From CAZNXJ01 sp964577115 (lineage in GTDB: Bacteria; Planctomycetota; Planctomycetia; Pirellulales; Pirellulaceae): a stretch of 64,000 nucleotides of DNA. The notes under the pieces are model-generated. The model was not told where the DNA came from. It was given only the letters and a program-made list of their open reading frames with translations, and did not search any database. A program made the position numbers and the translations under genes. Of the stretch, positions 1 to 8,698 are shown one piece after another (position 1 is the stretch's first letter; each line of letters begins with the position of its first letter). The stretch spans positions 62,001 to 126,000 of the forward strand of contig CAZNXJ010000002.1 of the NCBI GenBank assembly GCA_964577115.1, read 5' to 3'.

Positions 1-10
1 TCTAAGCAGG

Positions 11-1384
11 ATGAGTTACCGCATTGCCAATGGCGCAGGGTTTCTCGGCGACCAGATTGGCGCCGCGCAGCAGCTCGTGGAATCGACCGAGCTCGACGTA
101 CTGACACTCGAGTACCTCGCCGAGCTAACGCTTTCGATCCTTGCGGCTCAGCGCGCCAAAAACCCGCAGCTCGGCTACGCGCGCGACTTTCTCGACGTGC
201 TTCAGACGCTCCTGCCTGCCATGACTCGGCAACCGCAGTTGCACATCGTCACGAACGCCGGTGGAGTCAACCCGCGTGCGTGCGTGATTGAAGCCGCTCG
301 GCGCCTCGCCGGCGCCGGGCTGGGCGACCAGCGCATCGGGCTCGTCACGGGCGATGACCTGCTGCCGCACATCGAACGACTGGCTGCCGAACACGAGCTA
401 AAGAATCTCGATACGGGCGAGCCTCTGTCCGCGCTGGGGAGGCCGATCGTATCGGCGAACGCCTATCTCGGGGCAGCGGCGATGATCGCGGCGCTTGACG
501 AAGACGCGCGGATTGTGATTACGGGCCGAGTGGCCGATGCGTCACTGACGCTCGCGCCCGTTATGAGGCGATTCGACTGGCCGCCGGACGACTACGACCG
601 GCTCGCCAGCGGCACGCTCGCCGGTCACTTGATCGAATGCGGAGCCCAGGTGACCGGCGGGTACTCGCTGCGGTGGTCCGATCGGGATCTGGCCGACGTG
701 GGGTATCCGATCGTCGAACTGGAAGAAGACGGCCAGTTTCTTGTCACCAAAGTCGCCGGTACTGGCGGCGAGGTTTCGCGGACGACGGTGGTGGAACAAA
801 TGATTTACGAGATCGGCGATCCGGCGAACTACGTGACCCCGGACGTCGTTGTCGATTTCACTTCGGCGTGCGTCGAGCAGCTGGGGAGCGATCGGGTGCG
901 GGTGTCGCAGGTACGCGGCAAACCAGCGCCCGACAGCTACAAAGTGTCGCTCGCCTACCACGACGGCTACATGGCAAGCGCTCAGCTATTGGTTGCTGGC
1001 CGCGACTGCGTCGAGAAAGCTCGCCGCTGCGCCGAGATTGTCTTCGCGCGCGTGGCTCGAGCGGGGCTCGCATTGGAACGAACGAACGTTGAATGTCTGG
1101 GGGCGGGCGAGGCGATGCCGGGTAGTCCCGTGCCGAGCGACTTGCGTGAAACGGTGCTGCGCATGACCGTCCAGGACGCTCGGCGCGAAGCCGTCGAACG
1201 GTTCACGCGCGAAGTGGCGCCGCTCGTGACGAGCGGCCCGGCCGGCGTTGCCGGCTACGCCGTGGCGCGGAGCCCCGTTCGGCCCGTGTATGCATACTGG
1301 CCAACACAGATTCCGAAATCGGCTGTCGAACCGCGTCATGAAGTTCGCACGGCGGACGCCTGGGCGCGCGAGGAGCTTCCGTAA
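11..1384 (+). CDS. AtuA-family (DUF1446) protein
   Basis: A 457-residue protein matching the acyclic terpene utilization AtuA family (DUF1446). Motifs I recognise are TNAGGVNPRA at residues 81-90 and ITGRVADASLTLAP at about 170-183. The enzymatic reaction of the family is not firmly established. Genes of this type occur beside acyl-CoA carboxylases and crotonases in degradation of branched or terpenoid acyl-CoAs, and here a crotonase follows two genes downstream. The ATG lies only 10 bases from the window edge, so the upstream operon partner cannot be seen. Its stop overlaps the next start by one base (TAATG), so the two are probably translationally coupled. Family assignment is confident; the substrate is unknown. 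Confidence 0.88.
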   Translation: MSYRIANGAGFLGDQIGAAQQLVESTELDVLTLEYLAELTLSILAAQRAKNPQLGYARDFLDVLQTLLPAMTRQPQLHIVTNAGGVNPRACVIEAARRLAGAGLGDQRIGLVTGDDLLPHIERLAAEHELKNLDTGEPLSALGRPIVSANAYLGAAAMIAALDEDARIVITGRVADASLTLAPVMRRFDWPPDDYDRLASGTLAGHLIECGAQVTGGYSLRWSDRDLADVGYPIVELEEDGQFLVTKVAGTGGEVSRTTVVEQMIYEIGDPANYVTPDVVVDFTSACVEQLGSDRVRVSQVRGKPAPDSYKVSLAYHDGYMASAQLLVAGRDCVEKARRCAEIVFARVARAGLALERTNVECLGAGEAMPGSPVPSDLRETVLRMTVQDARREAVERFTREVAPLVTSGPAGVAGYAVARSPVRPVYAYWPTQIPKSAVEPRHEVRTADAWAREELP

Positions 1385-1764
1385 TGAACTCTACGCAGGC
1401 TGAACCAGCCATGCAGGCGCTGGGCGAACTGGCGCTCACCCGCAGCGGCGACAAGGGCAATCATGCGAACCTCGGGGTCCTCGCCGATTCGCAGCGAGTC
1501 TATGAACACCTGGTGCATCATTTGACCGCCGAACGAGTTCACGCGTTCTTCGCGGGTTGGGGCGCAACGCACGTCGAGCGGTTTCTGATGCCCAACGTTT
1601 GGGCGCTCAACTTCATCCTTTACAATGTGCTCGCAGGGGGCGCGAGCCGATCGCTGCGTATCGATACGCAAGGTAAGTTGCTCGGAGTCGCCGCCGCGGA
1701 GCTGCGGTTGCCCGCCCTACTCTCTCCTTCGACGAGTTCAACGCCACAGGAGCCCGGCGCATGA
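1384..1764 (+). CDS. AtuA-like ferredoxin-fold small protein
   Basis: A 126-residue protein with the SGDKGNHANLG motif at residues 21-31. This is typical of the small C-terminal domain that in many bacteria is fused to the end of AtuA and here is a separate gene. It probably works together with the preceding AtuA protein, with which it shares a TAATG junction. It also overlaps the following crotonase by ATGA (1761-1764). The three genes are therefore one tightly packed operon. The molecular role of the domain is not known to me. Confidence 0.82.
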   Translation: MNSTQAEPAMQALGELALTRSGDKGNHANLGVLADSQRVYEHLVHHLTAERVHAFFAGWGATHVERFLMPNVWALNFILYNVLAGGASRSLRIDTQGKLLGVAAAELRLPALLSPSTSSTPQEPGA

Positions 1765-2540
1765 GCCATATTCAAGTCAAACAACACGGACCGGGCGGCA
1801 CGATCATTTTGAATCGTCCAGAGAAGCGCAACGCGCTGACGCGCGCGATGATCCGCGAACTGCGGCAGGCGCTCGAAGATTTTCACCTCCAGCGTAGCAT
1901 CCGAGCGGTGACGATCACCGGCGCGGGAACGGCGTTCTCTGCGGGAATGGATATCGCGGAGATGCATGCCACGAGCCAGCAGGACAACCCCTATCCCCAG
2001 TGGCATGAAGATGCGGAGCTGTTTCGCGACCTGCTGATCGACATGCTACAGTTCCCCAAGCCGATCATCGCGGCGGTAAATGGACCGGCGTTCGCGGGTG
2101 GCGCCGGCCTCGTGCTGGCGGCCGACCTGGTCATCGCCGGCACGGAGGCGCGCTTCGCGCTACCCGAGCCGCTGCGCGGCATCGTCGCGGGCATCGTCGC
2201 ACCGCTGCTCCTGTTTCGCGTCGGTGGAGGCTGGGGCGCAAACTTGCTCCTGACCGCTCGCACGATCGACGCGCAGGAAGGTCATCGCATCGGAGTATTC
2301 CACGAGGTGGTGGCGAGCGACCTGGTGTGGGCTCGCAGCATGGAGCTGACTCAGCAGTGCGCTCAGCTCGCTCCCGAAGCCGTGCAGCTCACCAAGCAAC
2401 TCGTAAACCAGACCGTTGGCGAGCAGCTCGAGACACAGCTCAGCGCCGGCGCCGCCATCAGCGCGACCGCCCGCACGACCGAATGCGCCATGGAGGGCCT
2501 GCGAGCCTTCCTGGAGAAGCGCACGCCGCAGTGGCCTTGA
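1761..2540 (+). CDS. Enoyl-CoA hydratase/isomerase family protein (crotonase)
   Basis: A 259-residue crotonase-fold protein. The oxyanion-hole segments are visible at FSAGMDI (residues 59-65) and NGPAFAGGAG (107-116). Of the two classical hydratase glutamates, the one in the PE motif is present (LPEP, Glu136). The one expected in the GGxxE segment is replaced, since the segment reads GGAGL. The protein may therefore be an isomerase, hydrolase or lyase of the superfamily rather than a standard hydratase. It starts inside the stop of the AtuA-like gene and ends the operon. The context suggests acyl-CoA breakdown. Confidence 0.85.
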   Translation: MSHIQVKQHGPGGTIILNRPEKRNALTRAMIRELRQALEDFHLQRSIRAVTITGAGTAFSAGMDIAEMHATSQQDNPYPQWHEDAELFRDLLIDMLQFPKPIIAAVNGPAFAGGAGLVLAADLVIAGTEARFALPEPLRGIVAGIVAPLLLFRVGGGWGANLLLTARTIDAQEGHRIGVFHEVVASDLVWARSMELTQQCAQLAPEAVQLTKQLVNQTVGEQLETQLSAGAAISATARTTECAMEGLRAFLEKRTPQWP

Positions 2541-2785
2541 AGCCAGGCCCATGGCGTCGCGGCGATCTTTCCCCCTCCCCGGCGATGGACTCTCGCACGT
2601 CACCAAGCGCTCGGAGCCTGAATATCGTAGCAGCCGTCGCGCGTCAAAGTCCGCCGGCCACCAGGTTGCCTGCCCTTTGCTCGCGAATGCCCCAACAATG
2701 CTGGAGCGGTTTGTGGGACCTCTAAGGACAGTGGGGCCGTGTTGGCAGGAAACGTTCGGCCCGAAAAAGTCCATCATCAAAAGCC

Positions 2786-2820
2786 AGCAGGGGGAGAAAG
2801 CGTGGCTCTCTCCCCCTGCT
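2786..2820. terminator. Perfect 12-bp hairpin between convergent genes
   Basis: Arms 2786-2797 and 2809-2820 are perfect inverted repeats of 12 bases around an 11-base loop. The hairpin lies 36 bases past the ompH stop (minus strand) and about 245 bases past the crotonase stop (plus strand). It probably ends ompH transcription; on the minus strand a short T4 run follows the stem. The remaining sequence from 2541 to 2785 shows no gene I can support. Confidence 0.6.
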
Positions 2821-2855
2821 CTTCGGTTGCTTGCGTCTCTTTCCCGTCCGCGGCA

Positions 2856-3659
2856 CTACCGATTGATCGTGCGCTGCGGCGCCGCGGTNNNNNNNNNNNN
2901 NNNNNNNNNNNNNNNNNNNNNNNNNNNNNNNNNNNNNNNNNNNNNNNNNNNNNNNNNNNNNNNNNNNNNNNNNNNNNNNNNNNNNNNNGGCGCCGCGGTA
3001 CGCGGAGCGGCGGTTCCGCGTGCTGGAGCAGCGGCGGCCCGGGCGGGCGCTGCGGGGCGAGCCGGCTGAGCCACCGCGTGGGCCTGCTGCTGGTTGAGCA
3101 TGTGCAGGATCTCGTTCGAAATGTTGATCTGGTCCTGATAGACGATCTGGCGATTGACGCCGCGGAGGACCGAGCTGCGATCGTTCGGGTCGATCTCCTC
3201 GCTGTCATAACGCAACACCAGGCCAATGTTGTGGTGCCGAGCGAACGCCTCGACGGCCTGCACGATCTCCTGGTACGTCTCGTAATAGATCTTCGCTTCC
3301 CGCTCGAAGATTTCCTTCTTCTTCAACTCGGCCGAAACATTCTGGTTCGCGATCTCCTGAGCCAGCTCGGCTTCCAGTTTCTGGTATTCCGCACTTCCCG
3401 CCTGGAAATCGTTCAGCTTCGCACGCTTTTGATTCACGACTTTGCGCTGCTCGTTCATCTGCGTTTCGAAGTCTTTGATCTCCTGCTTGATCGCCTCGGT
3501 CTTCTGCTTGAACCCCTCGTGGTTCTTGAAGACATGGCTGATATCGATCAACGCCACGTTCACGCCAGCCGGGGAGGCCTGAGGCTGCTGCGCGGAAGCG
3601 GGGGCGGCGACAGAGACAGCCGCCACGAGAGACAGGGCGATCAGCGAGCGAATCTTCAT
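2856..3659 (-). CDS. OmpH/Skp-family periplasmic chaperone (interrupted by assembly gap)
   Basis: A Skp-like chaperone, expected to escort outer-membrane proteins through the periplasm. The N-terminus is a clear signal peptide ending ASA-Q at about residue 23. Residues 30-190 are a charged, coiled-coil-prone OmpH domain. The tail is alanine/proline/arginine-rich and contains a run of 100 N (2889-2988). Both flanks of the gap code for Thr-Ala-Ala-Pro in the same frame, so collapsing the 11-base flank repeat leaves an open reading frame ending PQRTINR. The true length is therefore uncertain. The start is supported by AAGGAG about 10 bases upstream. Confidence 0.85.
   Translation of the reverse strand: MKIRSLIALSLVAAVSVAAPASAQQPQASPAGVNVALIDISHVFKNHEGFKQKTEAIKQEIKDFETQMNEQRKVVNQKRAKLNDFQAGSAEYQKLEAELAQEIANQNVSAELKKKEIFEREAKIYYETYQEIVQAVEAFARHHNIGLVLRYDSEEIDPNDRSSVLRGVNRQIVYQDQINISNEILHMLNQQQAHAVAQPARPAAPARAAAAPARGTAAPRTAAXXXXXXXXXXXXXXXXXXXXXXXXXXXXXXXXXXTAAPQRTINR
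2889..2988. other. Assembly gap (100 N)
   Basis: Exactly 100 undetermined bases, the usual placeholder for a gap of unknown size. The 11 bases immediately left (2878-2888) and right (2989-2999) are identical (ggcgccgcggt). This suggests that contig ends broke in, or overlap across, a short GC-rich repeat. Confidence 0.99.
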
Positions 3660-4140
3660 CTTCAGTGCACTCCTTGCAACGTGAGTTTCGGTGATCTCGC
3701 CAGACGGGGTCGATGAGCCTTAAAGCTATCGTGCAAATCGCCCTTCCGACTTTGAGCGATTCTTGAATTAATTTGCTTCGCGCTGCGCCCTTTGCCGCGA
3801 CGACACAAATCCCCCGCCTTGCTCAGGTTCCCTCTTGAGCCATCCGAAAGGACAACGAGCAAGCCCGAATGAAAAGTGCCAGCTTGCTCGGAATGACCGT
3901 TTGCTCTTCGACCGCTCCGGCCCGCGTTTCCCTCACAGCACACTCCGTGCCGCAACCGGCCGGCGGGGCCGCTCGCCCGTTCCGCGCATCGCAAAAAATC
4001 GTTGCGCCGCCGGAATTTGCTCGCAGAAATGGCACATCGGACTTTTTCACGTTTGCCCGGGACGCGTTGCGAATTCCACGAGTCCTCGTGACGATACGAC
4101 CGTCACAGGTTGTAAATTCTTCCAAGCACGTTGGCACGAA
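3660..4140. other. Intergenic region upstream of ompH
   Basis: This 481-base stretch lies between the ompH start and the end of the HisA-like gene, both on the minus strand. It should carry the ompH promoter and leader. An AT-rich patch lies near 3763-3778. I see no convincing gene, hairpin or consensus promoter. Short open frames here have no recognisable domain. Confidence 0.4.
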
Positions 4141-4908
4141 CTACCAAGCGGGCTTGACCCGTTCCGCGGTTTCGAAGCAGGCACGCGTAAGCTGCCCGCG
4201 GTGGACGGCCGTGGCGACCAAGGCCGCGTAGCAGCGCGCCTCAGCCAGTTCGATGAGATCGCGGCGAGCGCGCACGCCGCCACCGGCGACCCAGCGCACG
4301 TGCGGATACGTCTCGGCGAGCCGCCGGCACAGCGGCGCGACGGCCACGCCCTGCTGCGAGCCCACATGAAACAGGTCGAGCAGAATGATTTGCTGGAAAC
4401 CCGCGTCGATGGCGAGCCGAGCCACCTCGTCGGGCGTTTGCGGCCAGGCGGACGCGTTCCGGACGAGCAACTCGCCCTGCTTCATATCCAGACTAAACGT
4501 CGCTCGCTCAGCCCCCAGACGCCGGCAAGTTCGAGCGAGCTCGGCCGGTTCCTCGAGCGACTCGAGCCCTACGATCCACTGGGCGACGTCGAGCGATCGT
4601 TCGGCGGCGGACTGCTGAAAGGCCTCCGCTTGCTCGGCCGAGCGGATTCCGGCATCAATCCAGAGCCGTGCGTGGGAACGAGCGATCTCGCTCCAGCAAT
4701 CCCACTGCGCTTTCCGTTCGAGAATGGCGTCCAGGTCGGCAACGTACAACGTGCCGGCGCCGAGCTGTTCGACGAGCGCTCGGGCGACGGCGGCGGGCTC
4801 AGCCGAATGGACGAGCGTACTGCGCACGGGGGCGTATTGATCGCGGCGACCCGCGACGGCATGTACGACCTGGCCGGTGCGCAGATCGAGAACGGGAACG
4901 ACAAGCAT
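4141..4908 (-). CDS. HisA/HisF-related TIM-barrel protein
   Basis: A 255-residue protein resembling HisA, the phosphoribosylformimino-5-aminoimidazole carboxamide ribotide isomerase. The two general acid/base aspartates of HisA have counterparts at Asp8 (PVLDLRTGQ) and Asp141 (SLDMKQGEL). Phosphate-binding glycines appear at AGGGVRAR near the C-terminus. It looks more like the HisA-related family of unknown function (COG1411 type) than true HisA. It is also not beside the his genes near 60-63 kb, but directly follows a membrane protein gene: TAG of the upstream gene touches ATG of this one with no spacer. Enzyme activity is likely; the substrate is unknown. Confidence 0.72.
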   Translation of the reverse strand: MLVVPVLDLRTGQVVHAVAGRRDQYAPVRSTLVHSAEPAAVARALVEQLGAGTLYVADLDAILERKAQWDCWSEIARSHARLWIDAGIRSAEQAEAFQQSAAERSLDVAQWIVGLESLEEPAELARTCRRLGAERATFSLDMKQGELLVRNASAWPQTPDEVARLAIDAGFQQIILLDLFHVGSQQGVAVAPLCRRLAETYPHVRWVAGGGVRARRDLIELAEARCYAALVATAVHRGQLTRACFETAERVKPAW

Positions 4909-6435
4909 CTACCAACCTTCGGCGACCGAGCGAACGTCGTACAGCGGCATGTGCCGGTAATACACTTCGAGCGTCATGATACACATCGCCGTTGTGTAGA
5001 GCCGCCCACCCGTTTTGCCGTGGGGATCCTCGAAGTACCAACTGCCCCGTTCGTGTCCCCGCTTCGCCTGGGTCCGAATCAGCTGATCGCGAAGCCGGCT
5101 ATTCCAGCGGTTCCAGTACGGCGTGCCGTAGTGGTGCATGACCTGCGTCGCATAGTAATTGAAGTACACGTCCGAACGCGACGGGCCAAGACTATCGAGA
5201 AAAACAACGCCGCGTGTGAGCCGCGGATCGTTGTACTTCCAGCCGTGATACATGCGAGCCAACAACCCAATGGCCGTGGGCGACGGGTCTTTCCCCGGTT
5301 TCATGTAGCCGTACGTCGCTCCCTGCCCATCTTGCACCGTATCGAGGTAATGCATGGCCATCTCAATTACGTGCGACGGTACTTCCAACCCCGCGAGGCT
5401 CGCGCTCTTTAGCGCCATAATCTGCCAGCCGAACACCGTGGTATCGCCCGGCTGTCCTGGTATGTATCGCCAGCCACCGGCCGGATGCTGAGCGTTGCAG
5501 ATGAAATTGACCGCATGCTGCGCGCTGGCTCGCAGCGACGGATCTCCCGTCATCGCGTAGGCTTCGCACAAGGCAATCGTGGCGATGCCCTGCGCGTACA
5601 TCGTGCCTTCCTGGAGATCGCCCCCTTCGGTGGTCAGCAGCATACGACTATTCAGGTAGTACAGCCCCTTGCGCACGACCTCCTTGTAAGGGCCTTCCTC
5701 CGAGCTGTAACCGGCGCCGAGGAACGGCAGCAGCGCGAGGCCCGTGGCCCCGGTTGTCGTTGCCGCCGAACCGGGGTGGCTGCATGTCCCATCGCAATTC
5801 GATTCATGATGATTGAACCGCCAACTACCATCTTCGCGCTGGTGGGCCGCGAGCCATGCGAGCCCCATTTCCACGGCACTCTCGCTGGCCAGAGATCCGC
5901 CCCGTTCGAGCGCCAGGCGCCGCCGCGTTTCCGGATCGCGGCCTTCGAGCCCGCCGCCGACCGGCGCGAACGTGGGCGCGAGCAGTGCGTGCCCCGAATG
6001 TGGCTCTAACCATGTCGGCTGTAGACTGGGAGCGGAGGGAGCCGCGGAACCGCCGAACGTTCGCAGATCGGGAATCGAGGGCGCCATCAGGTCCTCGTCC
6101 CGTGTCTGGAGCGTATCGACCTCGGTCAGCTGCGCGTCGAGTTCGTCGGCAACCAGCGAGAAGCTCTCGTCGAGCGTCACCGAGGGTCCCGATACGAGCT
6201 GAACGGGCGTGCGCTCTTCCACCGGCAACAGCCAGAAAGCCAGCGCGAAAACGATGAGGATGTGGACGATGCAGCTGATCAGGAAGCTGGTGATTCTCCG
6301 CAGCCAGGCCTCGGTCAGCCACGCGAGACGCGGTGGCGCGGCCTCGGGCGCCGACGCCGTCTCGGCCGCGATCGTCGCAGCGGAGGCAGGAGGCAATCGC
6401 TTGGTGAGAATCGACATCTTCGGCACAATCGGCAA
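4909..6435 (-). CDS. Membrane-anchored squalene-cyclase-repeat protein (copy 1)
   Basis: A 508-residue protein with a cytoplasmic N-terminus and one hydrophobic segment at about residues 48-70. A linker follows, then an alpha/alpha-barrel domain of prenyltransferase/squalene-oxidase type repeats from about residue 165. Repeat signatures include GLAWLAAHQREDGSW and AQHPAGGWRY. The acidic DxDD motif of squalene-hopene cyclase is absent, so this is not a hopanoid cyclase. Such proteins are common and uncharacterised in planctomycetes. The frame opens with TTG at 6435, preceded by GAGGG at good spacing; the ATG at 6417 is an alternative. It is a tandem paralogue of the next gene and abuts the HisA-like gene. 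Confidence 0.78.
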   Translation of the reverse strand: MPIVPKMSILTKRLPPASAATIAAETASAPEAAPPRLAWLTEAWLRRITSFLISCIVHILIVFALAFWLLPVEERTPVQLVSGPSVTLDESFSLVADELDAQLTEVDTLQTRDEDLMAPSIPDLRTFGGSAAPSAPSLQPTWLEPHSGHALLAPTFAPVGGGLEGRDPETRRRLALERGGSLASESAVEMGLAWLAAHQREDGSWRFNHHESNCDGTCSHPGSAATTTGATGLALLPFLGAGYSSEEGPYKEVVRKGLYYLNSRMLLTTEGGDLQEGTMYAQGIATIALCEAYAMTGDPSLRASAQHAVNFICNAQHPAGGWRYIPGQPGDTTVFGWQIMALKSASLAGLEVPSHVIEMAMHYLDTVQDGQGATYGYMKPGKDPSPTAIGLLARMYHGWKYNDPRLTRGVVFLDSLGPSRSDVYFNYYATQVMHHYGTPYWNRWNSRLRDQLIRTQAKRGHERGSWYFEDPHGKTGGRLYTTAMCIMTLEVYYRHMPLYDVRSVAEGW

Positions 6436-6614
6436 AGGTGATCCCTCGGCCGGGACCTAGGCGACGCAATTCGAGGTTCGTCCGGCCGATGGGTTCACAA
6501 CTATACTTCGCCGTTTCCCGAGACCCCTCCTGCCGTCTCTCTGAAACTCCGCGATCGGTATCCTCGACATGCTGGCGACTGGCGCACCCGCGCGTCCTTC
6601 CTGCTCCGCCGCCA

Positions 6615-8213
6615 CTACAGGGGGAATTCTTCGTCCGCCGCCTTACTTCCGTAGATCGGCATATGCCGGTAATAAACTTCCAGGATCATGGTGGCCATCG
6701 AGGTGCAGTAGAGTCGGCCGCCACGCTCCGAGCCGTGATCGCCGGGAATGTACCAGCTTCCTTGCGACGGCCCTTCGCGGCTCTGTGTCTTCACCAGGAA
6801 CTCGCGCATCTGCGAGTTCCACTTCTCCCACATCTCGCCGCCGTTGTGCCGCATGACCTGCGTGGCGTAGTAGTTGTAGTACATATTGCTGGTGGAGGGC
6901 CCAGTATCGCTGAGGAACTTCACGCCGCGCATGAGCGCCGGGTGGTCCTGCTTCCAGCCGAGATACATGCGGCAGAGCAGTCCGACCGCTGTCGTGCCGA
7001 TTCCAGCCCCCGGAGCGGTGTAGCCGTATTTGGCTCCACCGTCGGTCTGCACCGAGTCGAGGAATCGCGATGTGCCAGCGATGACATTGGGCGGCACCTG
7101 GAGTTCGCCCATGTGGCCACTCTTGAGCGCCATGAGCTGCCATCCGACGACCGAGGTATCGCCGGCTTGCCGCGGTTCATATCGCCAGCCGCCGCCAACG
7201 GGATCCTGCGCGTACACGATGAAGTTGAGTGCCCCCTGCGCGGGTCCGGCGAGATCTGGGTCGCCCGTCATCGCGTAGGCCTCGCAGAGCGCGATGGCGG
7301 CGAGCCCGTGCGAATACAAGCGCCCGCCCGCTTCGGCAAACGACCCGTTGCTCTGCTGGCGGCTCATCAGGAAATACAACCCGCGGCGGACGACTTCCTT
7401 ATATTCCCCGTCGAGATGCGTCTGGCCAGCGCCAAGGAACGGCAGCAAGGCCATCGCCGTCGCCGCATTGCGCGTGTCGCGCAGGTCGCCCGGATTGGGC
7501 GAGAACCGAGGCCCGGGGCCGATCGTATGATCGAAGCTCCACCCCCCGTCCGGCAATTGATGGTAGGCAATCCATCTGAGTGCAGCGGCCACGGCCGCTT
7601 CGCTCCCCTCGGTGCCGCCCCACTTCTTGATCTGCGCCATGTCGGCCTGCCGAGCCACGCCGCGACCGGCGATGCCGGACCCCACCTGGGAGCCGATCAT
7701 TTGCGAAAGGGCGTTCTTCGGCGCCGTCCGCTCGGCAAATTCCGTCAAATCGATCTGAATCGGAGCGGCTTCGAGCGCGTCGGCGAAATGGATATCGGGT
7801 GTTTCGACTTCAAGCTCTTCGGCCAGCACGGAATCCATCGGACTGATCGAGGTGGGGTTCAGTTCCATCTCGGGCACTTCCACCGTTTCCTCGAGATGAA
7901 ACGCCTCGTCGACTTCCGGCACCGGATCGGGGGCCGCGACGACAAGTTCCGTTTGGGTGGGCCGAGTATCCGGCAACGTAATGATGGCCAGCAGGAACAG
8001 CCCCACCATGTGGACCACAAGGCTGATCATCCAGCTTGGCACGGCCGTGAACAGCAAGAAACGGCGCCGCGCAGGATCGTAGGCGTCCCAGGTTTCAGCG
8101 TCATTGGACGAGCCGCGATCGGTTTCGCGGAGCGAGGGGTCACGACCGCTTGCGGAACCGGGAAGCGGTACATCCGCCGCGGCGGGGCCCACGGGGCGAT
8201 CGGTCGTGGCCAT
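6615..8213 (-). CDS. Membrane-anchored squalene-cyclase-repeat protein (copy 2)
   Basis: A 532-residue paralogue of the neighbouring 508-residue protein. It has the same architecture: N-terminal cytoplasmic region, one membrane segment (MISLVVHMVGLFLLAII), acidic linker, then squalene/prenyltransferase-type repeats. Shared signatures include LRWIAYHQLPDGGWSF, GGGWRYEPRQAGDTS and a near-identical ending (LEVYYRHMPIY against LEVYYRHMPLY). I chose the ATG at 8213 because AGAGG lies 9 bases upstream; the frame also opens with a TTG at 8246. The 179 bases between the copies hold no gene. The function is unknown; an extracytoplasmic binding or scaffold role is only a guess. Confidence 0.78.
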   Translation of the reverse strand: MATTDRPVGPAAADVPLPGSASGRDPSLRETDRGSSNDAETWDAYDPARRRFLLFTAVPSWMISLVVHMVGLFLLAIITLPDTRPTQTELVVAAPDPVPEVDEAFHLEETVEVPEMELNPTSISPMDSVLAEELEVETPDIHFADALEAAPIQIDLTEFAERTAPKNALSQMIGSQVGSGIAGRGVARQADMAQIKKWGGTEGSEAAVAAALRWIAYHQLPDGGWSFDHTIGPGPRFSPNPGDLRDTRNAATAMALLPFLGAGQTHLDGEYKEVVRRGLYFLMSRQQSNGSFAEAGGRLYSHGLAAIALCEAYAMTGDPDLAGPAQGALNFIVYAQDPVGGGWRYEPRQAGDTSVVGWQLMALKSGHMGELQVPPNVIAGTSRFLDSVQTDGGAKYGYTAPGAGIGTTAVGLLCRMYLGWKQDHPALMRGVKFLSDTGPSTSNMYYNYYATQVMRHNGGEMWEKWNSQMREFLVKTQSREGPSQGSWYIPGDHGSERGGRLYCTSMATMILEVYYRHMPIYGSKAADEEFPL

Positions 8214-8698
8214 GGTTGACAGCCTCTTTTGGCGGCGATTGCGCAAACGACGAGCGGTGCGGCTTCACCCGTTTATCGGCTCGTCCCCGCGTACCATCGG
8301 CACGCGCATCCGTAGGAACGCGAAAACGCGCTAAGCGCACCTCCGTTCCAAACTACCCCGATGCAGTCTTAAAGGCAAGAAATGCAGGAGGTTGTGCCAC
8401 ATTGCTGTCCCCATGGGCGACACGTCGCTCGACTCCGACTTCGTCAACCGGCCATCCGCGCAAAGGCGGCCCTCGCGCTATCGGGCCAAACCGCAATCAA
8501 CGAAGCGGCGGCGCCTCCCCCCGGACCCACGAATCCTTGCCCCCCGAACATCGCTCACTCGCCCAGCGGACTACCCAAACCGGCGAACGATTCGTTAGAA
8601 TGTGCGGCGCGAGTCGAGCTCGCATCCACAAATCGGTTCATCAACGCGGCGTACCTTTCGAGCGTCGCGCATGCTGTGGCAGTGGGAAGGTAAGCACA
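8214..8698. other. Intergenic region between divergent genes
   Basis: This 485-base region separates a minus-strand gene and rpmG. A -10-like TAGAAT lies at 8596-8601, about 98 bases upstream of rpmG, without a clear -35 partner. Several short open frames cross the region, but none has a good ribosome site or a recognisable product. Confidence 0.35.

Noticed and set aside
4141..4908. Calling this gene hisA outright
   Set aside because: It keeps the two aspartates but looks closer to the HisA-related family of unknown function, and it is not linked to the his genes.
3835..5412. 525-residue plus-strand frame over the HisA-like gene
   Set aside because: It overlaps two well-supported minus-strand genes and has typical antisense composition.
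6438..8219. 593-residue plus-strand open frame over the second squalene-repeat gene
   Set aside because: It is a shadow of the minus-strand coding sequence, with no ribosome site and no recognisable motif; the minus strand has repeat-domain signatures.
8382..8693. 103-residue frame upstream of rpmG
   Set aside because: It has no domain, a proline/arginine-rich composition, and overlaps the likely rpmG promoter.
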